Assembly (NCBI GenBank): GCA_905182335.1
Contig: CAJJBE010000004.1
Location: 62,001 to 126,000 of the forward strand
Reading direction: 5' to 3'
Length of the DNA stretch: 64,000 bases
Origin: Flavobacteriales bacterium UBA4466
GTDB taxonomy: Bacteria > Bacteroidota > Bacteroidia > Flavobacteriales_D > Crocinitomicaceae
Shown here: positions 8,252 through 18,709 of the stretch, piece by piece
Position numbering within the stretch: the first letter of the stretch is position 1
Layout of the letters: each line of letters starts with the position of its first letter
Translations under genes and position numbers: made by a program
Notes under the pieces: generated by a model
The model's database searches: none
Told to the model about the DNA's origin: nothing
What the model saw: the letters and a program-made list of their open reading frames with translations, nothing else

Positions 8252-8856
8252 AGGTTGGCTTATATTTCGGGACATTCAATCCAATTCATGTTGGACATTT
8301 ATTGATTGCGAATTATATGGCTGAGAATACCGAGCTAAAAGAGGTTTGGTTTGTTGTTTCACCTCACAGTCCGCACAAAGAAAAGAAGACATTACTGAAA
8401 GGACATCATCGACTAGAAATGGTTAGACTCGCAATTGGCGGCAATTCAAAATTGACGGAAAGTGAGGCTGAGTTTAGCCTTCCACAACCAAGTTATACGG
8501 CCACAACTTTAGCATATTTAAAGGAGAAACATCCGAGCTATAGTTTTTCATTATTAATGGGAGAGGATAATCTTCGTGGTTTTCATAAATGGTATAATTA
8601 CGAAGAGATACTAGAAAATCACAAGCTTTATGTTTACCCACGCGTGATTACCATACAAGAGCAAGGGAAACAAAAGAGGAGTCTTGAAACAACACCGATT
8701 TCTAATCACAAGAATGTGATCTTTTGCGAAGGCGCTCCTATAATTAAAATATCATCTAGTTTTATTCGAAAAGAAATTGCTGATCAGAAAGATGTTAGCT
8801 CTCTGCTAACCGAAAAAGTCTATAAGTATTTAGGCGAAATGAATTTCTATAAATAA
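8248..8856 (+). CDS. nadD: nicotinate-nucleotide adenylyltransferase
   Basis: A 202-residue enzyme that adenylates nicotinic acid mononucleotide in NAD synthesis. The nucleotidyltransferase motif GTFNPIHVGHLLIA starts at residue 8, SPHSPHKEKK follows, and the second motif ISSSFIRKEI is near the C-terminus. It overlaps the gmk stop by ATGA and is probably the last gene of the yicC-gmk-nadD operon. The kynurenine operon 3 kb upstream could supply quinolinate precursor to the same pathway, but it has its own promoter and terminator. Confidence 0.95.
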   Translation: MKVGLYFGTFNPIHVGHLLIANYMAENTELKEVWFVVSPHSPHKEKKTLLKGHHRLEMVRLAIGGNSKLTESEAEFSLPQPSYTATTLAYLKEKHPSYSFSLLMGEDNLRGFHKWYNYEEILENHKLYVYPRVITIQEQGKQKRSLETTPISNHKNVIFCEGAPIIKISSSFIRKEIADQKDVSSLLTEKVYKYLGEMNFYK

Positions 8857-8946
8857 AATAAACGATTCTATTTTACAGTGATCAGTATTAGCCTAGGCTG
8901 GATAAGAAATTGCTATGTAGACCCTTATAATAATGTCATAGTGTGT

Positions 8947-9603
8947 TTATATGCTCATCTCAGGAACACTATCAGGAACAACAAGGTCACCAGCTGTAGC
9001 TGTAATGATTTCCTCAATAGAAACTCCTGGAGCACGTTCCACCAAATGAAATTTTCCATCTTTAACATCTAATACGGCTAAGTTGGTTACAACTTTCTTA
9101 ACACAACCAACACCAGTCAGTGGTAGCGAACACTCTTTTAATATTTTTGAAATACCAGCATTGTTTGAGTGCATCATGGCTACAATGATGTTATCTGCAG
9201 AAGCGACTAAATCCATTGCCCCTCCCATTCCTTTAACCATTTTTCCTGGAATTTTCCAGTTCGCGATATCACCGGTTTGCGAAACCTCCATCGCTCCTAA
9301 AACAGTTAACTGAACGTGTTGTCCACGAATCATAGCAAATGATGTAGCTGAATCGAAATAAACAGCCCCTTTCGTTGCAGTAATGGTTTGTTTTCCAGCA
9401 TTGATTAAATCTGCATCTTCGTCACCTTCATAAGGGAAAGCGCCCATTCCAAGAATTCCATTTTCTGATTGAAACTCAACTTCAATACCTTGAGGAATAT
9501 AATTAGCAACTAATGTTGGAATACCAATCCCAAGGTTTACATACCATCCATTGCACAATTCTTGCGCAATTCGTTTTGCTATACCTATTTTATCTAGACT
9601 CAT
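8947..9603 (-). CDS. scoB: 3-oxoacid CoA-transferase, subunit B
   Basis: A 218-residue beta subunit of a type I CoA-transferase (succinyl-CoA:acetoacetate type). The catalytic glutamate sits in the motif QSENGILGMG near residues 50-59. The N-terminus GIAKRIAQEL, then NLGIGIPTL and MVKGMGGAMDLV, are typical. It works as a heteromer with the product of scoA, which lies 39 bases upstream. Role: activation or use of acetoacetate with succinyl-CoA in the cytoplasm. It ends the long minus-strand cluster. Confidence 0.94.
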   Translation of the reverse strand: MSLDKIGIAKRIAQELCNGWYVNLGIGIPTLVANYIPQGIEVEFQSENGILGMGAFPYEGDEDADLINAGKQTITATKGAVYFDSATSFAMIRGQHVQLTVLGAMEVSQTGDIANWKIPGKMVKGMGGAMDLVASADNIIVAMMHSNNAGISKILKECSLPLTGVGCVKKVVTNLAVLDVKDGKFHLVERAPGVSIEEIITATAGDLVVPDSVPEMSI

Positions 9604-9642
9604 TTTTAGGTGTTTTTAGTTAATACACTTTTGAATCAATGA

Positions 9643-10338
9643 TTATTTTTGTCTTGTTGTTCGCTGTTCAATCCGCTGTTCAAACTTCTCACCTTGAAAA
9701 ATACGTTGTACAAAAATACCTGGTGTATGAATTTCATTCGGGTTTAATTCTCCAACGGGCACTAATTCTTCTACTTCGGCAATGGTAATTTTCCCAGCCA
9801 TTGCCATCATTGGGTTAAAGTTTCTAGCAGTTGCTTTGTATATTAAATTCCCTGCTGTATCACCTTTCCAAGCCTTAACAATTGCGAAATCTGCTGTTAA
9901 TGCTGTTTCTAAAATGTGAGGTTTACCATTGTAATCACGTACTTCTTTTCCTTCGGCAACTTCAGTCCCGTATCCCGCTGGAGTAAAAAATGCAGGGATT
10001 CCTGCTCCGCCAGCGCGACACCTTTCCGCCAATGAACCTTGTGGGATTAAATCAACCTCTAATTCACCAGATAACATTTGGCGCTCGAATTCATCATTCT
10101 CACCAACATATGAAGAAATCATTTTTTTGATTTGCTTACCTTGAAGTAAAAGGCCCAAGCCAAAATCATCAACCCCAGCATTGTTAGAAATACATGTCAG
10201 TCCACTTAGTCCCATTTCCACTAAATGAGAAATAGAATTTTCAGGAATTCCACATAGACCAAAACCACCTAGCATGATAGTCATGTTGCTTTCAATTCCA
10301 GTTAATGCCTCTACCTTGTCTTTTACTACCTTTTTCAT
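9643..10338 (-). CDS. scoA: 3-oxoacid CoA-transferase, subunit A
   Basis: A 231-residue alpha subunit of the type I CoA-transferase. It has [16 protein letters not shown] near residues 21-36, the [16 protein letters not shown] loop near 110-125, and [10 protein letters not shown]-like sequence ([13 protein letters not shown]) near 155. It is paired with scoB downstream. It begins only 8 bases after the stop of the class A PBP gene, so it may be co-transcribed with cell-wall genes, which makes little metabolic sense and may simply be gene packing. Confidence 0.94.
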   Translation of the reverse strand: MKKVVKDKVEALTGIESNMTIMLGGFGLCGIPENSISHLVEMGLSGLTCISNNAGVDDFGLGLLLQGKQIKKMISSYVGENDEFERQMLSGELEVDLIPQGSLAERCRAGGAGIPAFFTPAGYGTEVAEGKEVRDYNGKPHILETALTADFAIVKAWKGDTAGNLIYKATARNFNPMMAMAGKITIAEVEELVPVGELNPNEIHTPGIFVQRIFQGEKFEQRIEQRTTRQK

Positions 10339-10346
10339 TGCACTAG

Positions 10347-12836
10347 TTAAAAAGTGATTGGATTCTGATTAGACTGATTCTCGGAATCATCACAATCATA
10401 TATAAATTCGTTATATCCTATTGGTGCTTCAAAGTCCTCAGTAGAAACCTTCAGCTTTGTATCTTTGTATACTTGTTGCATATAATAACCATAAATCGGC
10501 AGTGCCATTCTCGCACCTTGTCCCCAAGTCATAGACTTAAACCGAGCTGCTCTATCTTCCGCGCCGACCCAAACACCGGTCACAAGGTCAGGCGTAAGGC
10601 CCATAAACCAGCCGTCAGAGTTGTTTTGAGTTGTTCCAGTCTTTCCGGCAGTGGGATGAGAAATCCCTCCCCATTTTCTCCCGCCACGCAAACTAGCACC
10701 TGTTCCTGATTGAATAACTCCTTTCATCATCCTTAGTGTAACAAATGCATCACCAGAATTTAATACTTCTTTAGAGTAAGGTTCTGCGTTGTAAATCACA
10801 TTTCCATTTCTATCCTCAATCCTTAAAATTGTTGAAGGCCGAACGTAAATGCCTTTATTGACAAACATTGATTGTGCTCCTACCATTTGAAAAAGTGACA
10901 GGTCCATTACCCCCAAACACATCGAAGGAACTTCGTCCTCAGGTCTTAGTGTAATATCTAACCCTTTTAAAAGTTTAGAAATATTTTTTGGTCCTGCTTG
11001 CCCACCCATTTTTGACATTACTAGGACGGTGCCTGGGTTATTTGAATTTTTCAAGCACCATTCTACAGAAGGATCTATTCCAGATTTTGGCGTTAATTGA
11101 CCTTTTGGGCACCATTGCTTCGTGATTTTTTCATTATTAAAGACGTCAACACAAGCAGAGGAGCCATAAGGAAATGTTGTACAGGGCTTAACTACCCCCA
11201 TTGTAATTGCGGTAGCATATACAAATGGCTTAATCGTTGAGCCTACTTGGCGTGTTCCTTGTTTAACATGGTCATAGGCAAAATGGTTAAAATCTATGCC
11301 ACCAACCCACGCCTTAACAAAACCTGTACTTGGTTCAACCGAGATTAACCCAGCTCTTAAAATTCCTTTATAATATCTCAAAGAATCATTTGGAGTCATG
11401 ACTGTATCAATATCACCCTTCCAAGAAAAAACTTTCATAGGAGCTTCTAGATTGAAGCTTTCCTCAATATCTTCCTTAGAGGCCCCCTGAAGTTTTAGTG
11501 ATCGATAACGCTCAGAATTCTTTCTTCCAGAATTAATTAATGTTTCAGCTACTTTATCCGAAATACGATTTGTAAAGGGAAAGTTTCTAAGGTTACGATT
11601 ATTCTTGTCAAACTCAGGTTGTAGATCTTCTTTTAAGTGACGTTTTAAGGCCTTTTCAGCATGTTCTTGCATCCGAACATTAATCGTTGTATAGATTTTA
11701 AGTCCATCTTTATAAAGATTATAAGCTTCCTCCTTTTCGTTCTTGTAAATTAATTCTCCTTGATCATCCGTTGATTTGAAAAGCCTCGAAAGTTCAGCCC
11801 TAAGAGACTCCCTGAAGTATGGCGCTAATCCTTCTTTGTGATCAACTATTTGGTAATTAGTTATAAGGGGGGTGGTTTTTAAAGAATCATATTCGTCTTG
11901 GTTAACGGAGTTTTTTAATGCTTCATTCCCGCTCAGCGTATTTTTTTTCCATTGATATAACACTTGATTTCTTCGTTGAAGGGCACGCGAACTGTCTACT
12001 GTTCTTAATTCCTGCATTTGCCCGCTTGTTACCTGTGCTAAAGAAATGTTATTTTTCTTAGCCGCTCTCGAGCGGTAATTTTTAATTTGATATGTATAAG
12101 GGTTGTAAAGGCTTGGGTTTTTACACATTCCAACTAACATTGCCGCCTCACTTTTCGTCAAATCGATTGGGTTTTTATTGAAGTAAACCTTTGCTGCATT
12201 TTGAATTCCAACAGCATTGTATAAGAAATCGAATTGATTCAAATACATCGTAATTATTTCTTCTTTTGTATAGCGTGATTCAAGGCGAACAGCAATAATA
12301 TTCTCTTTAATTTTTTCGTCTAGTCGTTTTTTAATTCGACCAATTTTTCCAGGTGGAGCAGCCTCGACTTCCCCTTTTGTTTTCAACTCATTCTTACGGG
12401 TTCTCTCTTGAAGTGTAAAAACTAATTTGGCCAATTGCTGTGATATTGTTGACGCCCCTCCAGCGCTTCCAGCGTGGGATGCAGCTCTAGCTACAGCTCG
12501 CAAATCGATGCCTGAATGATCGAAGTAACGCTCGTCTTCTGTGGAGATTAAAGCATCAAGAACATAAGGAGAAATATCTTTATATGCAATATTTGTTCTG
12601 TTTACAGTCCAGTAACGACCTAATTCTGTTTTACTATCATCGGCTAACACAATTGAAGCTAATAATTCGGGGGGATTCTCTAGCATCTCAACTGAAGGGA
12701 GCTCATCTTCTGACTGTGTAAGGAAAAGAAGAATTAGAAGTAGTGCAGGAAACAATGCACCAACCCATATCCCCATCATAAGAAGGCGAGCTGTCTTCGT
12801 CTTAAATTTCTGCTTAGGGGTCGTTTTTTTTGTCAT
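10347..12836 (-). CDS. mrcA: class A penicillin-binding protein (PBP1A-like)
   Basis: An 829-residue bifunctional peptidoglycan synthase. One membrane span lies at about residues 19-39. The GT51 glycosyltransferase carries catalytic Glu100 in [17 protein letters not shown] and STISQQLAK at 129-137. The transpeptidase has Ser533 in GSTIKPF (SxxK), the SNN triad at 598-600 and KTG at 732-734 in [14 protein letters not shown]. An insert-rich linker lies between about 140 and 500. It is anchored in the inner membrane and acts in the periplasm. It sits downstream of rodA with an 83-base gap that may hold its own promoter. Confidence 0.95.
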   Translation of the reverse strand: MTKKTTPKQKFKTKTARLLMMGIWVGALFPALLLILLFLTQSEDELPSVEMLENPPELLASIVLADDSKTELGRYWTVNRTNIAYKDISPYVLDALISTEDERYFDHSGIDLRAVARAASHAGSAGGASTISQQLAKLVFTLQERTRKNELKTKGEVEAAPPGKIGRIKKRLDEKIKENIIAVRLESRYTKEEIITMYLNQFDFLYNAVGIQNAAKVYFNKNPIDLTKSEAAMLVGMCKNPSLYNPYTYQIKNYRSRAAKKNNISLAQVTSGQMQELRTVDSSRALQRRNQVLYQWKKNTLSGNEALKNSVNQDEYDSLKTTPLITNYQIVDHKEGLAPYFRESLRAELSRLFKSTDDQGELIYKNEKEEAYNLYKDGLKIYTTINVRMQEHAEKALKRHLKEDLQPEFDKNNRNLRNFPFTNRISDKVAETLINSGRKNSERYRSLKLQGASKEDIEESFNLEAPMKVFSWKGDIDTVMTPNDSLRYYKGILRAGLISVEPSTGFVKAWVGGIDFNHFAYDHVKQGTRQVGSTIKPFVYATAITMGVVKPCTTFPYGSSACVDVFNNEKITKQWCPKGQLTPKSGIDPSVEWCLKNSNNPGTVLVMSKMGGQAGPKNISKLLKGLDITLRPEDEVPSMCLGVMDLSLFQMVGAQSMFVNKGIYVRPSTILRIEDRNGNVIYNAEPYSKEVLNSGDAFVTLRMMKGVIQSGTGASLRGGRKWGGISHPTAGKTGTTQNNSDGWFMGLTPDLVTGVWVGAEDRAARFKSMTWGQGARMALPIYGYYMQQVYKDTKLKVSTEDFEAPIGYNEFIYDCDDSENQSNQNPITF

Positions 12837-12919
12837 CCGTGTTTTGTGTTACTGTAAAAATAAGAAAAAGCTTTCGCTTAGAGACAAAGTTCAAAATTTT
12901 AACCTCTCAGTCAAGGTAA

Positions 12920-14323
12920 TTAATTGAGGACGTCTTTTCTTTGACTATCAAGCTTTAAGAGGATAAACATCATGATGGAAAAAGACATCATAGATGAACC
13001 ACCATAACTAAAGAAAGGGAGGGGGATTCCAATGACGGGCGCGAACTCAATACTCATACCAATGTTGATTGTAAAGTGGTAAAATAATATCATCGCAACA
13101 GCATATGCATAGATTCGATTAAAGGAGGATTTTTGCCGTTCTGCAATGAATACAATTCTCAATATCATAAATATATATAGCCCAACAAGCACAAAAGTCC
13201 CCATGAATCCCCATTCTTCTGCATAAGGACAAAATATAAAATCGGTTTCACTTTCTGGAACATGATTGGTTTGAACGCTAGAGACAATAGCATTTTGATA
13301 CCCTTTCCCAAACATTCCACCAGATCCAACAGCTGCCATTGCACGGTTACGGTTATAGTCATCTCCATCTGGATCTTCACGCAACCCAAGGACTAGCTCG
13401 ATACGTTCTTTTTGGTGCCCCGCAAGTTTTTGGAACGTATAATTGACAATAGAAGTAAGGATTGAAGCAAGAACGAAACCAATGATTGCAATAGAAAGCG
13501 CTCTTTTCCGATCACGTTTTGAGAAAATAAAACGCATAAATAAATAAGCAGCTAAACAGAAAAGCGCAAGAAAGAAAATCATCCCCCAATAACCTGGGAT
13601 TTCTTTGCCTGGAAAGAGGCTCAGTATAATTGTTTCATTACTAATAAGTAGAGTTGTAATGCTTAAGAAAATGACAACGAACAATATTGGGATAAAGTGC
13701 GACCCTATCCATGTTTGTTTAAAGTGAAGCGCACGAATGGGGATTAGTTTTAATATAGATAATATGACTGGATCGTATGAAACCCCCTCTCGGTATAGCA
13801 CAAACAAGAAGGATGTAAACACAACAAATGTTCCGGCATCTGGCTGTAAAAGAATCAGCGCCATTGGAATTAGGATAATAGCATTGGCGACTAATACTGT
13901 TTGTGCATTTTGCTGTTTTAAATTAACAGAACTTAAGTATCGCGCAAGAATAATTGCAGTACCAATCTTTGCAAATTCTGCCGGCTGAATCCCCATCGAA
14001 CCAATTCCTAGCCAGGCTTTTGCTCCATTTACAGCTGGCATAAATAGTACGATGACCAAAAGCGCAATAACAAAAAGGTATATAGGAAGTGCAAATTTCC
14101 GATATATATCAGAGTCAATAAGAAAAACACAAACCCCTAAAAATAACGATAGCCCTATCCACATGATCTGTTTCCCATATTTCTCTGAAAAGTCAAAAAG
14201 ACTGGGGTGTTCAGGGTTATACGCCACAGAATATACCGTAGATAACCCCATAATTAAGAGTAGAACATAGACTGACACTAATGGCCAATCGATACTTCCG
14301 GTAAGGGACTGATTTTGTCTCAT
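12920..14323 (-). CDS. rodA: rod-shape SEDS glycosyltransferase RodA
   Basis: A 467-residue polytopic membrane protein of the SEDS family, which polymerises lipid II together with PBP2. Landmarks are DWPLVSVYVLLLIMGLSTVYS at the N-terminus, GAKAWLGIGSMGIQPAEFAKI near residues 99-119, and the C-terminal GMSIEFAPVIGIPLPFFSYGGSS. It is longer than the E. coli protein (about 370) because of an internal insertion of roughly 90 residues around position 190-280, common in this phylum. Its ATG overlaps the mrdA stop by four bases. Confidence 0.94.
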   Translation of the reverse strand: MRQNQSLTGSIDWPLVSVYVLLLIMGLSTVYSVAYNPEHPSLFDFSEKYGKQIMWIGLSLFLGVCVFLIDSDIYRKFALPIYLFVIALLVIVLFMPAVNGAKAWLGIGSMGIQPAEFAKIGTAIILARYLSSVNLKQQNAQTVLVANAIILIPMALILLQPDAGTFVVFTSFLFVLYREGVSYDPVILSILKLIPIRALHFKQTWIGSHFIPILFVVIFLSITTLLISNETIILSLFPGKEIPGYWGMIFFLALFCLAAYLFMRFIFSKRDRKRALSIAIIGFVLASILTSIVNYTFQKLAGHQKERIELVLGLREDPDGDDYNRNRAMAAVGSGGMFGKGYQNAIVSSVQTNHVPESETDFIFCPYAEEWGFMGTFVLVGLYIFMILRIVFIAERQKSSFNRIYAYAVAMILFYHFTINIGMSIEFAPVIGIPLPFFSYGGSSMMSFSIMMFILLKLDSQRKDVLN

Positions 14324-16194
14324 TTGGAAGTTGGTAATATTGCTTCTAAAATCCGTTTTTCTTTTTCGATACTTTTCACTTCACCATTTAAATACTTTTC
14401 AATCATTAAACTAGCGATTGGTGCGGCCCAATCTCCACCACCACCTCCGGCTCTTTCAATAAAGACAGAAATCGAAATTTTCGGATTATTCATAGGTGCA
14501 AAAGCAATAAATACAGAGTGGTTTGGTTGTTTCACTTTTCCAATATAATTTTCAACTGTTCCTGTTTTTCCACAGACAATAACTCCATCAATGCGAGCTC
14601 TTCGAGCAGTCCCGCCTAGCTCATGAACAACACTTCTCATTCCTTCGATGACAGGACTAAAATGAATAGGGTCTACCATTGTTTTGTGCTTCACATGGAA
14701 TCGATTTAAGGGTCCATTATCTCCAATAGATTTAACAAAATGAGGCATGTAGTACCATCCACGATTAGCCATAATTACAGCAATATTAGCAAGCTGTAAA
14801 GGAGTTAATTGAACTTCTCCCTGCCCAATTGATATTGAACGTATGGTAGAAAATTTCCACCGATGATGCCCGTACCATTTGTCATAGTATTTAGAATCTG
14901 GAATAACGCCCGACCTAAGTCCTGTAATATCTGTTTCTAAGCGCTTCCCAAGACCAAAGCTGTGCATATATTTAGCCCAAATATTTAATCCAATTTCAGC
15001 ATCTTCAAAACTACTTGATTTCTTCCCTTGTTCAATTATTCGTCTTACAACAGCATAATAGTAGGGGTTACATGACATCTGTACAGCCTGCGAAATGTTT
15101 TGTGCTGAGGGATGATTGTGACACCCAACTATACTATGGTTGCAAGGGAACCCAGAGTTTTTTGTTATCACACCTTCTTGCATTCCGATTAATGATTGAA
15201 TTAATTTAAATGTTGATCCAGGCATGTACTCTGATGCTAGTGGTCTTGGAAATAAAGGCTTATCTTCATTATTTAATAACGCAGGATAGTTTTTACGGAT
15301 TTTACGATTACCTACCAATAAATTGGGATCATAATTTGGGGATGAAGCCATCGTAAGGATTTCTCCTGTGCTCGGTTCAATTGCAACGATGCAGCCTTTC
15401 TTATTCAGCAATAATTTTTCGCCATAGGCCTGAAGAAGAACGTCGAGGCCAAGATGAATGGGCGGGGCCTGCTTCGCAATAGTGTCGTATTTACCATCTT
15501 CGAACGCTCCGACCGTATTGTTCATAGCAGACGTTACAATATATCGAATACCTTTTTCTCCTCGAAACTGAGATTCATAATAACGTTCAATCCCTGAGCG
15601 ACCGATTCGACCTCCGGGTTTGTAAAAGTTGTCGTTATCAATTTCCAATTGAGTAACTTCGGATAGATAGCCTAAAATGTTAGCTCCGTTTGCGTACGGG
15701 TAATCTCGCATGCTAGACACTTCTTCATAGAACCCCTTAAAGTTTTCTAGATGTGGAGCTATGCGGGACATTTCTTCAGCAGTTAATTCCTTTATGAAAG
15801 GGTAGGCTCTTATCGTTTGATAATTAGAAGTCGTTTTTCCAGAATGCCTGTTGTAATACTTCCCTTCTCCGTGAATAATTGCAACAAATCTATCTTTTAC
15901 TTCTTGAACAGTCCACCCAATCAATTTAGCAAAACCAAGAGTGTCTAAATGGTCGATATTTTTTTCAACCATCATTAAGTTATAGTACGTTTTGTTAGAG
16001 ACAACCTTATTTCCATTACGATCAAATATAACTGCACGTGGAGGGTTAATTTCTCTTCGTTTCTCTGCAATTTGCTGAGCCCGTAATTTCCAAGTGTCAT
16101 CAACAACTTGCATATAAAACAGCTTGAAGGAATAAAGAACACCTATAAGGACGAAAATGGAAAGAATTACGTACTTACGATCTTCAAATTTCAT
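14320..16194 (-). CDS. mrdA: penicillin-binding protein 2 (elongation transpeptidase)
   Basis: A 624-residue class B PBP of the rod complex. It has one N-terminal span (residues 8-28), the pedestal domain with PPRAVIFDRNG at 51-61, then the transpeptidase: Ser327 and Lys330 in GSTFKL, SCN at 374-376 and a KTG in GKTGTVEN near 551. It cross-links peptidoglycan in the periplasm with RodA, whose gene overlaps its stop, and under MreC control, whose gene lies upstream. It overlaps mreD by four bases. Confidence 0.95.
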   Translation of the reverse strand: MKFEDRKYVILSIFVLIGVLYSFKLFYMQVVDDTWKLRAQQIAEKRREINPPRAVIFDRNGNKVVSNKTYYNLMMVEKNIDHLDTLGFAKLIGWTVQEVKDRFVAIIHGEGKYYNRHSGKTTSNYQTIRAYPFIKELTAEEMSRIAPHLENFKGFYEEVSSMRDYPYANGANILGYLSEVTQLEIDNDNFYKPGGRIGRSGIERYYESQFRGEKGIRYIVTSAMNNTVGAFEDGKYDTIAKQAPPIHLGLDVLLQAYGEKLLLNKKGCIVAIEPSTGEILTMASSPNYDPNLLVGNRKIRKNYPALLNNEDKPLFPRPLASEYMPGSTFKLIQSLIGMQEGVITKNSGFPCNHSIVGCHNHPSAQNISQAVQMSCNPYYYAVVRRIIEQGKKSSSFEDAEIGLNIWAKYMHSFGLGKRLETDITGLRSGVIPDSKYYDKWYGHHRWKFSTIRSISIGQGEVQLTPLQLANIAVIMANRGWYYMPHFVKSIGDNGPLNRFHVKHKTMVDPIHFSPVIEGMRSVVHELGGTARRARIDGVIVCGKTGTVENYIGKVKQPNHSVFIAFAPMNNPKISISVFIERAGGGGGDWAAPIASLMIEKYLNGEVKSIEKEKRILEAILPTSK

Positions 16195-16706
16195 TTCTCA
16201 CTTGATTTATTCACAAAAAGATATTGTAAAAATATACAAACTAAGAATGATATAGGAGCGCTTAGAGAAACCTTTTGAAATACAAATAACAGCTCATTCA
16301 TTTTGAACATCTCCATTAAGAAGAACCAGAAATGATGAATTACAATCAGTAAGCCAAAGATTTTCAAGAACCATTTAAACCCCATCGCGAAAATGGTAGT
16401 TTCTAATAGTGGATCGTAACCATCTCGTGGAGCAAATGCTTTAAAGATAATAGGTCTTACATATGCAAAAGTCAATAACGCAGAAGTGTGCAATCCATAA
16501 GTGTTAGAAAATGAATCGATTGCAGCCCCCAGAATAAAGGCTAACGTAAGTAATGGGAAAACACCAAGCTCAACCGGAAGCAGTAAAATAAACAATGGAT
16601 ATACCATTAATTGTATACCAAGGCCAAGCTCAATTTGATTTAGGGCTAGCACTTGTATAGCTAAAATGAATACAAAACGGATTCCATGTTTTATAAAAAA
16701 ATTCAT
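16191..16706 (-). CDS. mreD: rod shape-determining protein MreD
   Basis: A 171-residue inner-membrane protein with about five or six hydrophobic spans. Sequence identity in this family is low; the call rests on length, topology (FIKHGIRFVFILAIQVL at the start, AAIDSFSNTYGLHTSALL near residues 61-78) and its place between mreC and mrdA, with four-base overlaps on both sides. It is part of the elongasome. Confidence 0.9.
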   Translation of the reverse strand: MNFFIKHGIRFVFILAIQVLALNQIELGLGIQLMVYPLFILLLPVELGVFPLLTLAFILGAAIDSFSNTYGLHTSALLTFAYVRPIIFKAFAPRDGYDPLLETTIFAMGFKWFLKIFGLLIVIHHFWFFLMEMFKMNELLFVFQKVSLSAPISFLVCIFLQYLFVNKSSEK

Positions 16707-17542
16707 AAGGCAGGATCATTTGGGGTTAATGACTCTAAATCTTCTTGTTCGGTACGGAGAATATTTTTTATAACGTAAGCTCGTTGCAATGAGGTGTAGT
16801 TTTCTGAAAATTTCAGGGTAATATCCCAAAGGGGTTTACCTTCAATAACACCTGTTTTTTCAATTTTTCCAACAGGTATTCCGCGCGGGAAGATGTTCCC
16901 CCCTCCCCGAGTAACAACCTTTGCCCATTTTTTTATTTCAGTGTCATTAGATACACCCGACATCGTTCCGCGGCGAGCATCTTTTCCGTTCCACTTTAGC
17001 AGACCAAACTGGCCGGTCTTCTCAATCATTACATCAATATTGATACTTTCAGTTAGGCAAGATTTAACCACAGAATAATGGTCACTTGAATTATGGATTA
17101 CACCTACTACACCCTTGCTAGAAAACACCCCCATGCCACGCTCAACACCTTGTTTAGAACCAATATTTAAAGTGAAGTAGTTGTTGCGTTTATCGTGTGT
17201 AGAATTAATAACAGTAGCGGGGATATATTCATATTGTTGATGAAACAGTATGTCATTAATTTTCACCAGTCCATTGTTTAGTTTAATAAAACTAGATGGA
17301 AGGCTTTCCATTAAAGCGATGTTTTCTTTTTGAAGATTTGTATTGTTTTCACTTAAGTTGAAATGCTTCGTTAAATCATTTCTAACTTCAAAAATAGCAC
17401 CAGAAACAACGGAAGCTGTTGTTAAGTATTGAGACCTAGGGAAATGAACAAAAGTCAAGTAGATAGATAATGCGAATCCTTGCAATAATGCAAAAAAAAA
17501 GAGAACGCGGAAACGTCTAATAAATGCAAGAAAATTACGCAT
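16703..17542 (-). CDS. mreC: rod shape-determining protein MreC
   Basis: A 279-residue periplasmic scaffold protein. It has a cytoplasmic N-terminus, one span at about residues 12-31, a coiled-coil stretch (about 60-80) and the beta-rich MreC core with ATVINSTHDKRNNYFTLNIGSKQGVERGMGV near 123-153 and VVTRGGGNIFPRGIPVGKI near 208-227. MreC activates PBP2 and links it to MreB. It lies 44 bases downstream of mreB and overlaps mreD. Confidence 0.93.
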   Translation of the reverse strand: MRNFLAFIRRFRVLFFFALLQGFALSIYLTFVHFPRSQYLTTASVVSGAIFEVRNDLTKHFNLSENNTNLQKENIALMESLPSSFIKLNNGLVKINDILFHQQYEYIPATVINSTHDKRNNYFTLNIGSKQGVERGMGVFSSKGVVGVIHNSSDHYSVVKSCLTESINIDVMIEKTGQFGLLKWNGKDARRGTMSGVSNDTEIKKWAKVVTRGGGNIFPRGIPVGKIEKTGVIEGKPLWDITLKFSENYTSLQRAYVIKNILRTEQEDLESLTPNDPAL

Positions 17543-17586
17543 GTCCCAAATATATATTCCCTTGAATAAACAAGGAGTGTGTTATG

Positions 17587-18612
17587 TTAGTCGCGTATCA
17601 AGAATTGAAATTTACCGATATTTTTCAATGCGATACTGGTTCCTCTTGCAACCGCCCTTAACGGATCCTCTGCAATGTGAACAGGAAGCTTAGTTTTCAT
17701 TGAAATTCTATGATCAAGCCCTCTCAACATTGACCCTCCCCCAGCTAAATAGATCCCCGTTTTGTATATGTCTGCAGAAAGTTCAGGAGGAGTCATCTCA
17801 AGCGCGCTTAAAATGGCTTCTTCAATTTTAGAAATAGTTTTATCTAAAGCGTGTGCAACTTCAACATAAGAGATAGTAATTTGTTTAGGAATACCTGTCA
17901 TTAAATCACGTCCTTGAACATCATAGTCTGCTGGAGGGCTATCCAATTCAGGTAAAGCAGCACCCACATTTATTTTAATTGCTTCAGCAGTGCGCTCACC
18001 AACGAGGATGTTATGTTGTCTACGCATGTATTCTTCAATATCTTTTGTGAAATCATCTCCAGCAACACGGATCGATTTATCACAAACAATGCCACCCAAA
18101 GCGATTACAGCAATTTCAGAAGTACCCCCTCCGATATCAATAATCATATTACCCATTGGCTCTTCAACATCTATACCAATACCGATTGCCGCAGCCATTG
18201 GCTCGTGAATTAAATATACTTCTTTGGCCCCAGCATGTTCAGCAGAATCTCTAACGGCACGTTTTTCAACCTCTGTAATTCCAGAAGGGATGCAAATAAC
18301 CATTCTTAGCGAAGGGTTGAATAAACTTTTCCCGGTTCCAATCATTTTGATCATCCCACGAATCATCTGTTCAGCTGCTTGAAAATCGGCAATCACACCA
18401 TCCCTCAAAGGCCTAACAGTTTCAATTAGCTTGTGTGTTTTCCCATGCATCTGTTGTGCACGTTTACCAATTGCTACTACTTTCCCTGTCTGAATATCTT
18501 TTGCTACAATCGAAGGCTCATCAACAACAACTTTGTCGTTCATGATTATCAGCGTATTCGCTGTGCCCAAATCAATTGCAATTTCTTGCGTTAAAAAGCT
18601 AAATAATCCCAT
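17587..18612 (-). CDS. mreB: rod shape-determining protein MreB
   Basis: A 341-residue bacterial actin homologue that forms membrane-bound filaments guiding wall elongation. The N-terminus GLFSFLTQEIAIDLGTANTL holds phosphate loop 1; VICIPSGITEVEKRAVRDSA and MIIDIGGGTSEIAVIALGG are the ATPase core; the C-terminus carries LAGGGSMLRGLDHRI. I start at ATG 18612 because it gives the family's usual length and N-terminus. The open frame extends upstream to 18774, but that overlaps the end of purH and matches nothing. It is the first gene of the rod cluster. Confidence 0.96.
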   Translation of the reverse strand: MGLFSFLTQEIAIDLGTANTLIIMNDKVVVDEPSIVAKDIQTGKVVAIGKRAQQMHGKTHKLIETVRPLRDGVIADFQAAEQMIRGMIKMIGTGKSLFNPSLRMVICIPSGITEVEKRAVRDSAEHAGAKEVYLIHEPMAAAIGIGIDVEEPMGNMIIDIGGGTSEIAVIALGGIVCDKSIRVAGDDFTKDIEEYMRRQHNILVGERTAEAIKINVGAALPELDSPPADYDVQGRDLMTGIPKQITISYVEVAHALDKTISKIEEAILSALEMTPPELSADIYKTGIYLAGGGSMLRGLDHRISMKTKLPVHIAEDPLRAVARGTSIALKNIGKFQFLIRD

Positions 18613-18709
18613 TTTTTTCCTTGCGCTGCTAGATGAATTGTAATAATACTTTATTTCTAGTTGAAAATAGTACTTTTTAAACGACTTTTTATCAACAAGA
18701 TTCCGTTTT

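Noticed and set aside
2468-8856. A combined kynurenine-to-NAD operon including nadD
   Set aside because: A terminator at 5791-5822, the EamA gene and the separate yicC-gmk-nadD unit lie between; haoA/nadC-type genes are absent. Any link is metabolic only.
8878-9072. A 64-codon plus-strand frame after nadD
   Set aside because: Most of it is antisense to scoB, and it does not start with a convincing signal.
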